A stretch of 64,000 bases of DNA, taken from NCBI GenBank assembly GCA_014584695.1, contig JACTMI010000028.1:248001-312000 (forward strand), in the 5' to 3' direction. Positions within the stretch are counted from its first letter, which is position 1. Each line of letters opens with the position of its first letter. Position numbers and translations under genes: made by a program. Source of the stretch: Acidobacteriota bacterium (GTDB taxonomy: Bacteria > Acidobacteriota > Thermoanaerobaculia > Multivoradales > JAGPDF01). The notes beneath the pieces were generated by a model. It had not been told where the DNA came from. It saw only the letters and a program-made list of their open reading frames with translations, and did no database searches. Below, piece after piece: positions 1-9,459 of the stretch.

Positions 1-128
1 CGGGCGAGAGCAAGACGCGCTTCGCCAAGGAGCTGTTGCGCTACACGCGCACCGTGTTGGAGCTGCGGCGGAACGCACCCGCGCTGCGCTCGCGCCTGCT
101 GTCGCGACCCGAGGTTGGCGGCGGGTGA
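1..128 (+). CDS. C-terminal end of an unidentified protein (5' truncated)
   Basis: An open frame enters from the left edge and stops with TGA at 126-128, leaving 41 residues. The tail is rich in Arg, Leu and Glu and looks helical, ending in Gly-Gly-Gly. It does not resemble the ATP-binding end of a histidine kinase, although a kinase would be a natural neighbour of the regulator that begins 14 bases downstream. I do not recognise the family, and too little is present to assign a role. Confidence 0.5.
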   Translation, partial: GESKTRFAKELLRYTRTVLELRRNAPALRSRLLSRPEVGGG

Positions 129-142
129 GGTAGAGTCCGGGC

Positions 143-1531
143 GTGTCCGCTCCGCGCCGCGCGTCCGTCCTGATCGTCGACGACGAGGCCTCGATCCGCG
201 AGAGCCTGCGCATGATCCTCGAGTTCGAGGGCTACCGGATCGAGGAGGCCGGCGACGGTCTGGAAGCTCTCCAGATCGTGCGCGACCGCCCGCCGGACGC
301 GATCCTGCTCGACATCCGGCTGCCCAAGCTCGACGGCCTGGAGACCCTGCGGACGCTGCGCGAGCGGGGCTACGAGACGCCGGTCCTGATGATCAGTGGA
401 CACGCCGACGTGCCGACCGCCGTCGAGGCGACGCGCCGCGGCGCGTTCGACTTCTTCGAGAAACCGCTCCAACGCGACCGCGTGCTGCTGTCGCTGCGCA
501 ACGCGGTCGAGGCCAGCCGGCTGCAGAAGGAGAGCCGTCAGGCCGCGGCGGTCGCCGGCGACGGCTTCGAGCTGGTGGGCTCTTCGGCCGCGGTGCGCCG
601 CCTGCGCGAGACGATCGAGCTCGCGGCGCCGACGCCGGCAACCGTTCTGATCACCGGTGAGAGCGGCACCGGCAAGGAGTTGGTCGCGCGGGCGATCCAC
701 CAGCTCTCGCCGCGGCTGGGGCAGCCGTTCGTGCAGGTCAATTGCGCCGCCATCCCCGAGGAGCTGATCGAGTCGGAGCTGTTCGGCCACGAGAAGGGGA
801 GCTTCACCGGCGCCGTTCGCAAACAGACGGGCAAGTTCGTGGCCGCCGACGGCGGCACGATCTTTCTCGACGAAGTGGGCGACATGTCGGCGCGCACCCA
901 GGCCAAGGTGCTCCGGGTGCTCGAGAGTGGCGACGTGGAACCGGTCGGCGCGGACAAGGAGATCCGGGTCAACGTGCGCGTGGTGGCGGCCACCAACCGC
1001 GAGCTCGAGAAGGAGATTCGCGAAGGGCGCTTCCGCGAGGATCTCTACTACCGTCTCAACGTGGTGCCGATCCGGACGCCGGCGCTGCGCGAGCACCTCG
1101 ACGACCTGCCAGCGTTGGTCGACTACTTCGCGCGCCGCTTCTGCGAAGCCAACAACTACCGCTCGCGCAAGATCACGCCCCCGGCCCTCGACGCATTGAA
1201 AGCCCTGCCCTGGAAGGGCAATGTCCGCGAGCTGCGGAATTTCGTCGAGCGCCTGCTCATTCTCTCGCCGGGTGAGGAGATCGACGAAGCGGCCGTGCTG
1301 GCCCTGGGTGGAACGGGCAAGCCCGAGCTCGCCCAGGCCTTCCTCGGCATCGCGACGCTGCGGGAGTTCCGCGACCAGGCCGAAAAGCTGTTCCTGCTCC
1401 AGAAGCTGGAGCAGCACCAATGGAACGTGACGCAGACCGCGCTCGCGATCGACACGCCGCGCAGCAATCTCTACAAGAAGATGGAGCAGTTCGAGATCCG
1501 CCGCCGTGAGGGGGGAAACGATGAGGGATGA
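143..1531 (+). CDS. Sigma-54-dependent response regulator, NtrC family
   Basis: This 462-residue protein has the classic three-part layout. A receiver domain occupies about residues 5-120, with the acidic pair in LIVDDE and the phosphoacceptor Asp in LLDIRLP. An AAA+ domain follows at about 150-385, with Walker A GESGTGKE, the sigma-54 contact loop in the form GSFTGA, and Walker B FLDEVG. A Fis-type helix-turn-helix closes the protein (TALAIDTPRSNLYKKM). It would activate RNA polymerase-sigma54 when phosphorylated. The GTG start is chosen because the receiver domain begins 8 residues later. No partner kinase is visible, and I found no clear -24/-12 promoter in the window, so its targets are unknown. 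The 3' end overlaps pyrE by 11 bases. Confidence 0.93.
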   Translation: MSAPRRASVLIVDDEASIRESLRMILEFEGYRIEEAGDGLEALQIVRDRPPDAILLDIRLPKLDGLETLRTLRERGYETPVLMISGHADVPTAVEATRRGAFDFFEKPLQRDRVLLSLRNAVEASRLQKESRQAAAVAGDGFELVGSSAAVRRLRETIELAAPTPATVLITGESGTGKELVARAIHQLSPRLGQPFVQVNCAAIPEELIESELFGHEKGSFTGAVRKQTGKFVAADGGTIFLDEVGDMSARTQAKVLRVLESGDVEPVGADKEIRVNVRVVAATNRELEKEIREGRFREDLYYRLNVVPIRTPALREHLDDLPALVDYFARRFCEANNYRSRKITPPALDALKALPWKGNVRELRNFVERLLILSPGEEIDEAAVLALGGTGKPELAQAFLGIATLREFRDQAEKLFLLQKLEQHQWNVTQTALAIDTPRSNLYKKMEQFEIRRREGGNDEG

Positions 1532-2099
1532 GGCGCTCCTGCGGCTGCTCGAGTCCTGCGGAGCGCTGCGGCGGGGCCACTTCCTGCTTTCCTCCGGGCT
1601 CCACTCCTCCGCCTACGTCCAATGCGCGCTGCTGCTCGAAGAGCCGCGCCGGGCGCGAGAGGTGGGGCAGGCGCTCGCGGCGGCCCTCGCGCCGGCGCAA
1701 ATCGATTCAGTGCTGGCGCCGGCGCTGGGCGGCGTGATCATCGGCCACGAGGTGGCCGCTGCGCTCGGCGTGCCCTTCCGGTTCACCGAGCGCGAAGGGG
1801 AACGGATGGCGCTCCGCCGTGGATTCGGCCTCGCTCGTGGCGAGCGGGTAGCGGTGGTGGAGGACGTGGTCACCACCGGCAAGTCGACCGCCGAGACGAT
1901 CGCCGTCGCCCAGGGTGCCGGAGCCGAGGTCGTCGCCATCGGCTCGATCATCGACCGCAGCGGCGGCCGGCACCGGTTCGAGCAGTCCTATGCGGCTCTG
2001 GTTCGTCTCGATTTGCCGGCCTACGAGGCCGATGTCTGCCCCCTCTGCGCGGGCGGCGAGCCGCCGGTCAAGCCGGGCAGCCGTCCCCAACGCTCCTGA
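1521..2099 (+). CDS. pyrE: Orotate phosphoribosyltransferase
   Basis: PyrE transfers phosphoribose from PRPP to orotate, forming OMP in pyrimidine synthesis in the cytoplasm. The 192-residue product has the type I phosphoribosyltransferase fold. Its PRPP loop reads VVEDVVTTGKST (about residues 112-123), and the conserved PALGGVIIG segment is also present. The CPLC motif near the C-terminus is common in one PyrE subgroup. ATG at 1521 is preferred over an upstream GTG at 1506 because a purine-rich GGGGGAAA Shine-Dalgarno lies just before it. The gene overlaps the end of the NtrC-type regulator and is probably translationally coupled to it, though no functional link between the two is evident. 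Confidence 0.93.
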   Translation: MRDEALLRLLESCGALRRGHFLLSSGLHSSAYVQCALLLEEPRRAREVGQALAAALAPAQIDSVLAPALGGVIIGHEVAAALGVPFRFTEREGERMALRRGFGLARGERVAVVEDVVTTGKSTAETIAVAQGAGAEVVAIGSIIDRSGGRHRFEQSYAALVRLDLPAYEADVCPLCAGGEPPVKPGSRPQRS

Positions 2100-2118
2100 A
2101 CGGCGTCCGACGCCGGGC

Positions 2119-2409
2119 TCAGCCGGTGATCACCGACTTGCGGCCGAGGGACTTGCGGGCGACGGTGTCGATGCCCGCGCGCAAGGCGTCGAGGCGGCCC
2201 TGGCGCGTGGCCTCTGATGCGGGCACGGCGACGGGCCAAACGTTGTCGGCGCCGTCGTAGACCTCGATCGACCACGTGCGCGCGCGGGGGTTCCAGACAC
2301 CGGAGGCGCCGGGCCGGATCCCCCAGCCGGAGGGCAGGTAGCTGCGGATCTCGATTTCGGAGTAGACGAGTGGCCGGGCGGATTCGGGCATGGCGGGATT
2401 GTCTCTCAT
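2119..2409 (-). CDS. Hypothetical small protein
   Basis: A 96-residue product on the strand opposite its neighbours. It contains a central aromatic segment (SGWGIRPGASGVWNPRAR) followed by a WSIEVYDGADNVWPV stretch, and a basic helical tail. The pattern suggests a small beta-rich domain, and no signal peptide or transmembrane segment is visible. Possible starts are ATG 2409, ATG 2391 and TTG 2427; 2409 has a GGAG about 12 bases upstream. I do not recognise the family. Coding is supported by typical third-position GC bias and by lack of overlap with any other gene. Confidence 0.55.
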   Translation of the reverse strand: MRDNPAMPESARPLVYSEIEIRSYLPSGWGIRPGASGVWNPRARTWSIEVYDGADNVWPVAVPASEATRQGRLDALRAGIDTVARKSLGRKSVITG

Positions 2410-2491
2410 CCCGTGCCCGCGCTCCAAGTCTCCGCGTCCGGAGCGCTCGGCGCGGCGGCGCGGACGGTTTTCGCCGCCGGGGTGCCACTGT

Positions 2492-2497
2492 TACGAT
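2492..2497 (+). promoter_or_regulatory. Putative extended -10 element for the acyl-CoA dehydrogenase gene
   Basis: TACGAT preceded by TG at 2489-2490 gives a TGnTACGAT extended -10 element. It lies about 50 bases before the ATG at 2547. No convincing -35 is visible. It sits in the gap between the divergent small gene and the dehydrogenase. Confidence 0.35.
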
Positions 2498-2546
2498 GCC
2501 CGGACGCCAGGGTGCGCGGATCCGAGGGAAGGCGGGTGGAGAACTC

Positions 2547-3692
2547 ATGCAGATCGAGCTCAGCGAAGAACAGGTCCTGCTGCGCGACACCGTGCGGCGA
2601 TTCGCGGCGGAGGTGGTCGCGCCGAGAGCGCGCGAGATCGACGCTTCGGGCGAGTTTCCGGCCGAGTTCTTTCGGCGAGCGGGGGAGCTGGGGCTGGCCG
2701 GCGTCGCGGTCCCCGAAGCGGAGGGCGGGGCCGGGATGGACACGGTCAGCTACTGCGTGGTCATCGAGGAGATCAGTCGCTACTGTGCCTCGAGCGGCGT
2801 GATTCTCTCGGTCAACAACTCGCTGGTCTGTGATCCGATCCTCCGCTTCGGCACTCCGGACCAGCGGCGCCGGTACCTGAGGCCGCTCGCCGCCGGCGAG
2901 AAGCTGGGTTGCTTCGCGCTCACCGAGCCGGAGGCGGGCAGCGACGCCGCGGCGCTCCGGACCACCGCGCGCCGCGAGGGGGAGGAGTACCGGCTCGACG
3001 GAACCAAGGTCTTCATCACCAATGGCACCCACGCCGATGTCGCCATCGTCTTCGCGTCCGTCGATCCGGAAAAGAAGCACCGCGGCATCGCGGCCTTCCT
3101 GGTGCCGACCGACGCGCCGGGCTTCTCCCGCGGGCACCACGAGTACAAGCTCGGAGTCCAGGCCTCGGGCACGACCCAGCTCTACTTCGAGAACCTCCGC
3201 GTGCCGGTGGCGGACCGCCTGGGCGAGGAGGGCGACGGCTTCAAGATCGCCATGGCGACGCTCGATGGCGGTCGCGTCGGCATCGCCGCGCAGGCGGTGG
3301 GGATCGCGCGCGGCGCCCTGGAGGCCGCGCTCGCCTACGCCAAGGAACGGCGGCAGTTCGGCAAGGCGATCGCGGAGTTCCAGGCGATTCAGTTCTATCT
3401 CGCCGACATGGCGATGGAGATCGACGCGGCGCGCCTGCTGACCTACCGCGCCGCGTGGGCGAAGGACCATCGCAAGCGCTACTCGCTCGAGGCCGCGCAG
3501 GCGAAGCTCTACTCTTCGGAAGTGGCCCAGAAGGTCACCAACAGGGCGCTGCAGATTCACGGTGGCTATGGCTACACTCGCGACTACGACGTCGAGCGGT
3601 TCTTCCGCGACGCGAGGATCACCGAGATCTACGAAGGCACCAGCGAGATCCAGAAGCTGGTGATCTCGGACTGGATCTTGCGGGAAGCCTGA
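2547..3692 (+). CDS. Acyl-CoA dehydrogenase (short-chain type)
   Basis: This 381-residue flavoprotein oxidises an acyl-CoA to the 2-enoyl-CoA and passes electrons to ETF. It has the N-terminal helical domain (about 5-115), the middle beta-domain with FALTEPEAGSDAA, and a C-terminal domain with RQFGKAIAEFQAIQ and GGYGYTRDYDVER. The catalytic base is Glu363 in IYEGTSEIQ, the short/medium-chain position. ATG 2547 is chosen because the family N-terminus starts here; the frame is open further upstream. A second dehydrogenase follows 17 bases later, and etfBA occurs elsewhere in the window. The exact substrate cannot be read from sequence; butyryl-, isobutyryl- or 2-methylbutyryl-CoA are all plausible. 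Confidence 0.93.
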   Translation: MQIELSEEQVLLRDTVRRFAAEVVAPRAREIDASGEFPAEFFRRAGELGLAGVAVPEAEGGAGMDTVSYCVVIEEISRYCASSGVILSVNNSLVCDPILRFGTPDQRRRYLRPLAAGEKLGCFALTEPEAGSDAAALRTTARREGEEYRLDGTKVFITNGTHADVAIVFASVDPEKKHRGIAAFLVPTDAPGFSRGHHEYKLGVQASGTTQLYFENLRVPVADRLGEEGDGFKIAMATLDGGRVGIAAQAVGIARGALEAALAYAKERRQFGKAIAEFQAIQFYLADMAMEIDAARLLTYRAAWAKDHRKRYSLEAAQAKLYSSEVAQKVTNRALQIHGGYGYTRDYDVERFFRDARITEIYEGTSEIQKLVISDWILREA

Positions 3693-3709
3693 GCGGAACG
3701 GGAGCGCCA

Positions 3710-4858
3710 GTGGCGGTCGAGTTCGAGCTGACCGAGGATCAGGAGCTGCTGCGTGGCGAGATCCGCCGTTTCGCCGAGGAGCGGATCGCCCCGGGCGCGC
3801 GCGAGCGCGATCGGCGGCACGAATTCCCGGCCGAAATCGTCGGCGAGCTGGGGCGGATGGGCGTGCTCGGCATGCTGGTGCCGGAGGAGCACGGCGGCGG
3901 GGGAGTGGACCCGTTGACGTACTGCCTGGCAATCGAGGAGATCGCCCGCATCTGCCCTGCCACGGCGGTCACGGTCAGCGTCACGAACTCGGTCTGCTGC
4001 TGGCCGATCGCCCGCTTCGGCTCGCGCGAGCTCCAAGCGCGGGTTCTGCCGGAGCTGGCGAGTGGAGAAGCCCTGGGGGGCTTCTGCCTGACCGAACCGG
4101 GGTCTGGCAGCGACGCGGCGGCGATGATCACGACCGCGCGCCGGGACGGCCACGAATGGGTGTTGGACGGCGAGAAGGCCTGGATCACCAACGCCGGCGT
4201 GGCGCGCTGGTACGTGGTGTTCGCGAAGACCGACCCGGCCGCGGGCAAGCGCGGGATCACCGCTTTCGTCGTCCGTGCCGACCAGGCCGGCTGCGCGGTC
4301 GGAGCGAGCGAGGAGAAGCTGGGCCTGCGGGCCTCGAAGACGGCGGCGGTGCGCTTCGAGGGCGTCCGCGTGGCCGACGAAGCGCGGCTAGGCGAGGTCG
4401 GCGCCGGCTTCAAGATCGCGCTGGCGACGCTCGATCATTCGCGGCTGGGCATCGCGGCTCAGTCGGTCGGCATGCACCAGCGGGCGCTCGAGCTGGCGCG
4501 AGACTACGCCAAGGCCCGTGTGCAGTTCGGCGTGCCGATCGCCGAGCACCAGGCGGTCCGGTTCGTCCTCGCGCGGATGGCCACGGAGCTGGCGGCGGCG
4601 CGTGCGCTGACGCACTACGCCGCGACCGTCGCGGAGGGCACGGCCCTGGCGGGCAGGCTGGCCTCCGAGGCGAAGGCGATGGCCTCCGAGGCCGCCAACC
4701 GCGCCTGCTGGGACGCTCTGCAGATCCACGGCGGCAACGGCTTCTGCGAGGACTACGAGATCGCTCGCCTCTACCGGGACGTCCGCGTGACGACCATCTA
4801 CGAGGGGACGAGCGAGATGCAACGGCTGGTGGTCGCGCGCCACCTGCTCGGCGCGTGA
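3710..4858 (+). CDS. Acyl-CoA dehydrogenase (second copy)
   Basis: A 382-residue acyl-CoA dehydrogenase paralogous to the preceding gene. It has FCLTEPGSGSDAA in the middle domain, VQFGVPIAEHQAVR, GGNGFCEDYEIAR, and catalytic Glu365 in IYEGTSEMQ. GTG 3710 is the start, with GGAG just upstream. The two dehydrogenases differ enough in the acyl-pocket region to suggest different substrates. The gene ends in a GTGA overlap with the next start, so the three genes 2547-5790 probably form one transcript. Electrons would go to ETF. The exact acyl-CoA is unknown. Confidence 0.93.
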   Translation: MAVEFELTEDQELLRGEIRRFAEERIAPGARERDRRHEFPAEIVGELGRMGVLGMLVPEEHGGGGVDPLTYCLAIEEIARICPATAVTVSVTNSVCCWPIARFGSRELQARVLPELASGEALGGFCLTEPGSGSDAAAMITTARRDGHEWVLDGEKAWITNAGVARWYVVFAKTDPAAGKRGITAFVVRADQAGCAVGASEEKLGLRASKTAAVRFEGVRVADEARLGEVGAGFKIALATLDHSRLGIAAQSVGMHQRALELARDYAKARVQFGVPIAEHQAVRFVLARMATELAAARALTHYAATVAEGTALAGRLASEAKAMASEAANRACWDALQIHGGNGFCEDYEIARLYRDVRVTTIYEGTSEMQRLVVARHLLGA

Positions 4859-5790
4859 GCCCCTCCGCCGGCGCGGGCCGGCCGCGGGTCCTGGGCGTGG
4901 TCCTCAACTACAACGGCCGCGACCTGACCCTGGAGACGGTCGCCAGCCTGCGGCGCCTCGACTACCCGGCGCTCGATCTCCTGGTGGTCGACAACGGCTC
5001 GATCGACGGCTCGGACGCGGCGGTCGCCGCGCGCTTTCCCGAGGTGCGCCGCCTGCGCACCGAGATCAACCTGGGGATCTCCGGGGGATTGAACCTCGGA
5101 TTCGAGCTCGGTCTGGCCGAGGGCTACGACTTCCTGATGCCGATGAACAACGACATCGAAGTCGCCCCCGACCTGTTGACGGAATTGGTCGCGGCCGCCT
5201 CGCTCGACGAGAACATCGGCTGTGTCGGCCCGAAGTGCTACTACTACTTCGGCGAGCGCGATCGGATCTGGTCGGCCGGCGGCGAGCTGCGCTTCCACGA
5301 GGCGGTGACCCGCGAGCGCGGGATGGGGGAGCGCGACCGGGGGCAATTCGACCGTGACGGGGAGCTCGACTACGTCAATGGAGCGCTGATGCTGATCCGC
5401 CGGGAAGCGATGCTCGCCACCGGCCTCTGGGACCCGATCTATCAGGTTTCGGTCGAGGATGCCGACTGGTGCCTGCGGATGCGACGAGCGGGCTTCACGT
5501 GCTGGTACGCGCACCGAGCGCGGCTCTGGCACATGGTGTCGCCGACCACCGGCGGCTACACCCCGGCCAGGACCTACCGGACCGGCCGCTCGACCGCCAT
5601 CTTCGTCCGCCGATTCGCGAGCATTCCGGGGTGGCTGAGCTATCTCGCCTGGAGCGCGCTCGCGCTGCCGGCGGCGCTCGCCCGTGAGCTCCCGCGTCGC
5701 AACGGCGGCGCGGTGGTCGCCAAGTACCGCGGCATGTGGGCGGGGCTGCGGGAGCCCTTGCCCCCCTCGCCGAAGCCGTGCACCCGCTGA
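4855..5790 (+). CDS. Family 2 glycosyltransferase
   Basis: A 311-residue GT-A fold glycosyltransferase. VVLNYNGRDLT at the N-terminus, DNGSIDGS, and MNNDIE (the DXD-like nucleotide-sugar and metal site) are typical of rhamnosyltransferase-like GT2 enzymes. The segment SVEDADWCLRMRRAG is the usual acceptor-side motif. A hydrophobic stretch near residues 260-280 may attach it to the membrane. The GTG start overlaps the upstream stop as GTGA. Its sugar and acceptor are not predictable; a role in surface polysaccharide is likely. Its position behind two acyl-CoA dehydrogenases has no obvious biochemical meaning. Confidence 0.88.
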   Translation: MSPSAGAGRPRVLGVVLNYNGRDLTLETVASLRRLDYPALDLLVVDNGSIDGSDAAVAARFPEVRRLRTEINLGISGGLNLGFELGLAEGYDFLMPMNNDIEVAPDLLTELVAAASLDENIGCVGPKCYYYFGERDRIWSAGGELRFHEAVTRERGMGERDRGQFDRDGELDYVNGALMLIRREAMLATGLWDPIYQVSVEDADWCLRMRRAGFTCWYAHRARLWHMVSPTTGGYTPARTYRTGRSTAIFVRRFASIPGWLSYLAWSALALPAALARELPRRNGGAVVAKYRGMWAGLREPLPPSPKPCTR

Positions 5791-5805
5791 CCGCCGCCCC
5801 TCGTC

Positions 5806-5811
5806 TATACT
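5806..5811 (+). promoter_or_regulatory. Putative -10 element for the mutase gene
   Basis: TATACT (5 of 6 to consensus) lies 58 bases before the ATG at 5869, in the gap after the glycosyltransferase. A matching -35 hexamer is not apparent, so the call rests on the -10 and the gap alone. Confidence 0.35.
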
Positions 5812-5868
5812 TCCGGCGCGTCCCCGAGCGGTAATGGAGCGGCAGCGACCCCGAACCGGAGCCCAGCG

Positions 5869-7611
<1,743 letters not shown>

Positions 7612-7618
7612 GACGCCG

Positions 7619-8116
7619 ATGAGCGATCTCGTCCGCGCTATCCGGGGTCTGCTGGCCTACACCATGTGGGCGGATCGACAACTCCTGGATGCCGTGGCGG
7701 AAGTCCCGCACGAGGAATTGACGCGCCCGACCGGCAGCAGTTTCGGCTCGGTGCTCGCCACCATGGCCCACATCCTGGGCGCCGAGCAGCTCTGGCTCTC
7801 CCGCTTCCTGGGCGTGCCGCTGCAGCGCGTGCCGGGAATCGAGGACTTCCCGACGACGGAGCTCCTGCGCGCGAGCTTCGAGGACTACTGGCCGCAGCTC
7901 GAGTTCTTCCTCGCGGCGCTGACCGAGGAGGAGATCGCCCGCGACTTCTCGTGGACCAACACCCGCGGCGAGAGCCACTCGGTGCCCTTGCGGCAAGCTC
8001 TCCTGCACCTGGTGAACCACTCCACGTACCATCGCGGGCAGGTCGTGAGCCAGCTCCGGCAGCTCGGCCGGCCGGCGCCGTCGACGGATCTCGTTCACTG
8101 GCGGGGAAGCGTGTGA
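7619..8116 (+). CDS. DinB-family four-helix protein
   Basis: A 165-residue protein of the DinB/YfiT superfamily, small four-helix bundles that usually bind a divalent metal with three histidines. The likely ligands are His51 (in [11 protein letters not shown]), His134 and His138 (in NHSTYHRGQ), the standard DinB arrangement. Relatives include bacillithiol/mycothiol-dependent transferases and damage-inducible proteins. The gene begins 7 bases after the mutase large subunit and precedes the B12 subunit, so it is probably co-transcribed with both. Whether it helps the mutase is unknown. Confidence 0.87.
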   Translation: MSDLVRAIRGLLAYTMWADRQLLDAVAEVPHEELTRPTGSSFGSVLATMAHILGAEQLWLSRFLGVPLQRVPGIEDFPTTELLRASFEDYWPQLEFFLAALTEEEIARDFSWTNTRGESHSVPLRQALLHLVNHSTYHRGQVVSQLRQLGRPAPSTDLVHWRGSV

Positions 8117-8146
8117 GCTGGCCCTTTCGGCCCGGTGCTTCTCTGT

Positions 8147-8152
8147 TAGAAT
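8147..8152 (+). promoter_or_regulatory. Putative extended -10 element before the B12 subunit
   Basis: TAGAAT preceded by TG at 8144-8145 forms TGnTAGAAT. Only 7 bases separate it from ATG 8160, so a transcript started here would have almost no leader. The AAGAAG directly before the ATG could instead serve as a Shine-Dalgarno on a longer transcript. Confidence 0.3.
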
Positions 8153-8159
8153 CAAGAAG

Positions 8160-8564
8160 ATGAGCGGAACCAGCCTGCGCATCCTGATCGCCAAGCCGGG
8201 CCTCGACGGCCACGACCGCGGCGCCAAGGTGGTTGCCAGGGCGCTGCGCGACGCGGGATTCGAGGTCATCTACACCGGCCTGCGCCAGACTCCCGAGCAG
8301 ATCGCCGCCGCCGCCGTGCAGGAGGATGTCGACGCGGTCGGGCTGTCGATTCTCTCCGGCGCCCACAATCGACTGCTGCCGGAGGTGACCCGGCTGCTCG
8401 AAGCCGCCGGAGCCGGGGACATCCTGGTCTTCGCCGGCGGCATCATCCCCGAGCGCGACATCGCCGGGCTCAAGGCCGCCGGAGTCGACGAGATCTTCCT
8501 CCCGGGAACGCCGACCGGCGAGATCGTCGCCTACCTGAACCGCCGACTGAACGATGCGGCCTAG
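8160..8564 (+). CDS. icmB: Cobalamin-binding small subunit of the acyl-CoA mutase
   Basis: A 134-residue B12-binding Rossmann domain. The DxHxxG motif is present as Asp16-Gly-His18-Asp-Arg-Gly21; the His replaces the lower axial base of adenosylcobalamin. GLSILSGAH and FAGGIIP supply the remaining cobalamin contacts. The length matches stand-alone IcmB/HcmB subunits (about 136 residues) rather than fused mutases. It should pair with the 580-residue catalytic subunit at 5869. The DinB-like gene sits between them. No MeaB-type G-protein chaperone is in the window. Confidence 0.9.
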   Translation: MSGTSLRILIAKPGLDGHDRGAKVVARALRDAGFEVIYTGLRQTPEQIAAAAVQEDVDAVGLSILSGAHNRLLPEVTRLLEAAGAGDILVFAGGIIPERDIAGLKAAGVDEIFLPGTPTGEIVAYLNRRLNDAA

Positions 8565-8573
8565 AGGGCATTC

Positions 8574-9371
8574 ATGACCAGAACCATCCTGTTGGCGGAC
8601 GACAGCGTCACCATCCAGAAGGTCGTGGAGCTGACCTTCATGGACGAGGATTTCCAGGTCGAGACCGTCGGCACCGGGACCGAGGCGCTCGATCAGCTCG
8701 AAGCGATTCGCCCGGATCTCGTGCTCGCGGACGTCCACATGCCGGGAGCCGACGGGTACGAAGTCTGCCAACGCACCCGGGAGATCCTGCCGGCCACGCC
8801 GGTGCTCTTGCTGGTCGGGACGTTCGAGGTCTTCGACCAGGATCGCGCCGCGCGCGTCGGCGCGTCGGGCCACCTCAAGAAGCCGTTCGACTCCCAGGAG
8901 CTGCTGCGACGGGTCAAGGAGCTGCTGGCCGCGCCGCCGCCGGCCTGGGAAGCCATCGAAGCGCCCAGCGGGGAGATCCTGGTGCCGATCGAGGAGCCCG
9001 GTTGGCTGCCCGAGCCGGCCGCGCCGGCCGCGCCGCCCGCCACGGACTGGAATCTCGAGGCGCCGCCGGAGACGAGCTGGAGCCTCGAGCCTCCCGCTCC
9101 GATCGAGCCCGTCGCTCCGCCGCCGGCGCCGGCGCCCGTGGCGGCCGCTCCATCGGCCCCCTCCCCGAGCGTCGCCGAGTTGCCGGCAGCCGCTTCCGGC
9201 AACGGTGGCGGCGGCCCGCTTTCGGAGGCCGACGTCGAGCGCATCGCGCGCCGGGTCGTGGAGCTGCTCGGTGAGGGTGTCGTGCGCGAGGTGGCCTGGG
9301 AAGTCGTTCCGGACCTGGCGGAAGTCCTCCTCAAGGCGAGGATTCGCGAGCTCGAAGCGTCGGTAGAGTAG
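8574..9371 (+). CDS. CheY-like receiver protein with Ala/Pro-rich linker and C-terminal helices
   Basis: A 265-residue protein. Residues 4-120 are a receiver domain with Asp9-Asp10, phosphoacceptor Asp53, Thr83 and Lys103 in KKPF. Residues about 125-210 are a Pro/Ala-rich low-complexity linker. The last 50 residues form two predicted amphipathic helices ([17 protein letters not shown] and [19 protein letters not shown]). There is no DNA-binding or enzymatic output domain. The tail resembles, by eye only, the PopZ-type oligomerisation tail of alphaproteobacteria. A polar or scaffolding signalling role is possible but not shown. Confidence 0.83.
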   Translation: MTRTILLADDSVTIQKVVELTFMDEDFQVETVGTGTEALDQLEAIRPDLVLADVHMPGADGYEVCQRTREILPATPVLLLVGTFEVFDQDRAARVGASGHLKKPFDSQELLRRVKELLAAPPPAWEAIEAPSGEILVPIEEPGWLPEPAAPAAPPATDWNLEAPPETSWSLEPPAPIEPVAPPPAPAPVAAAPSAPSPSVAELPAAASGNGGGGPLSEADVERIARRVVELLGEGVVREVAWEVVPDLAEVLLKARIRELEASVE

Positions 9372-9459
9372 CCGCCGGGAGGAGATTCTCCGCGCTCCTG
9401 GCCCCGGGGCTCCGTACCCGCCCGCCGCGCGCGCTGCCCGCAAGGTCCGAGGCCACGCG

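Noticed and set aside
143-1531. Sigma-54 promoters controlled by the NtrC-type regulator in this window
   Set aside because: I looked for TGGCAC-N5-TTGC elements and saw only partial matches inside genes.
9372-9459. Possible T-box leader before valS
   Set aside because: The 88-base gap has no specifier loop or conserved T-box sequence and is too short for a full T-box.
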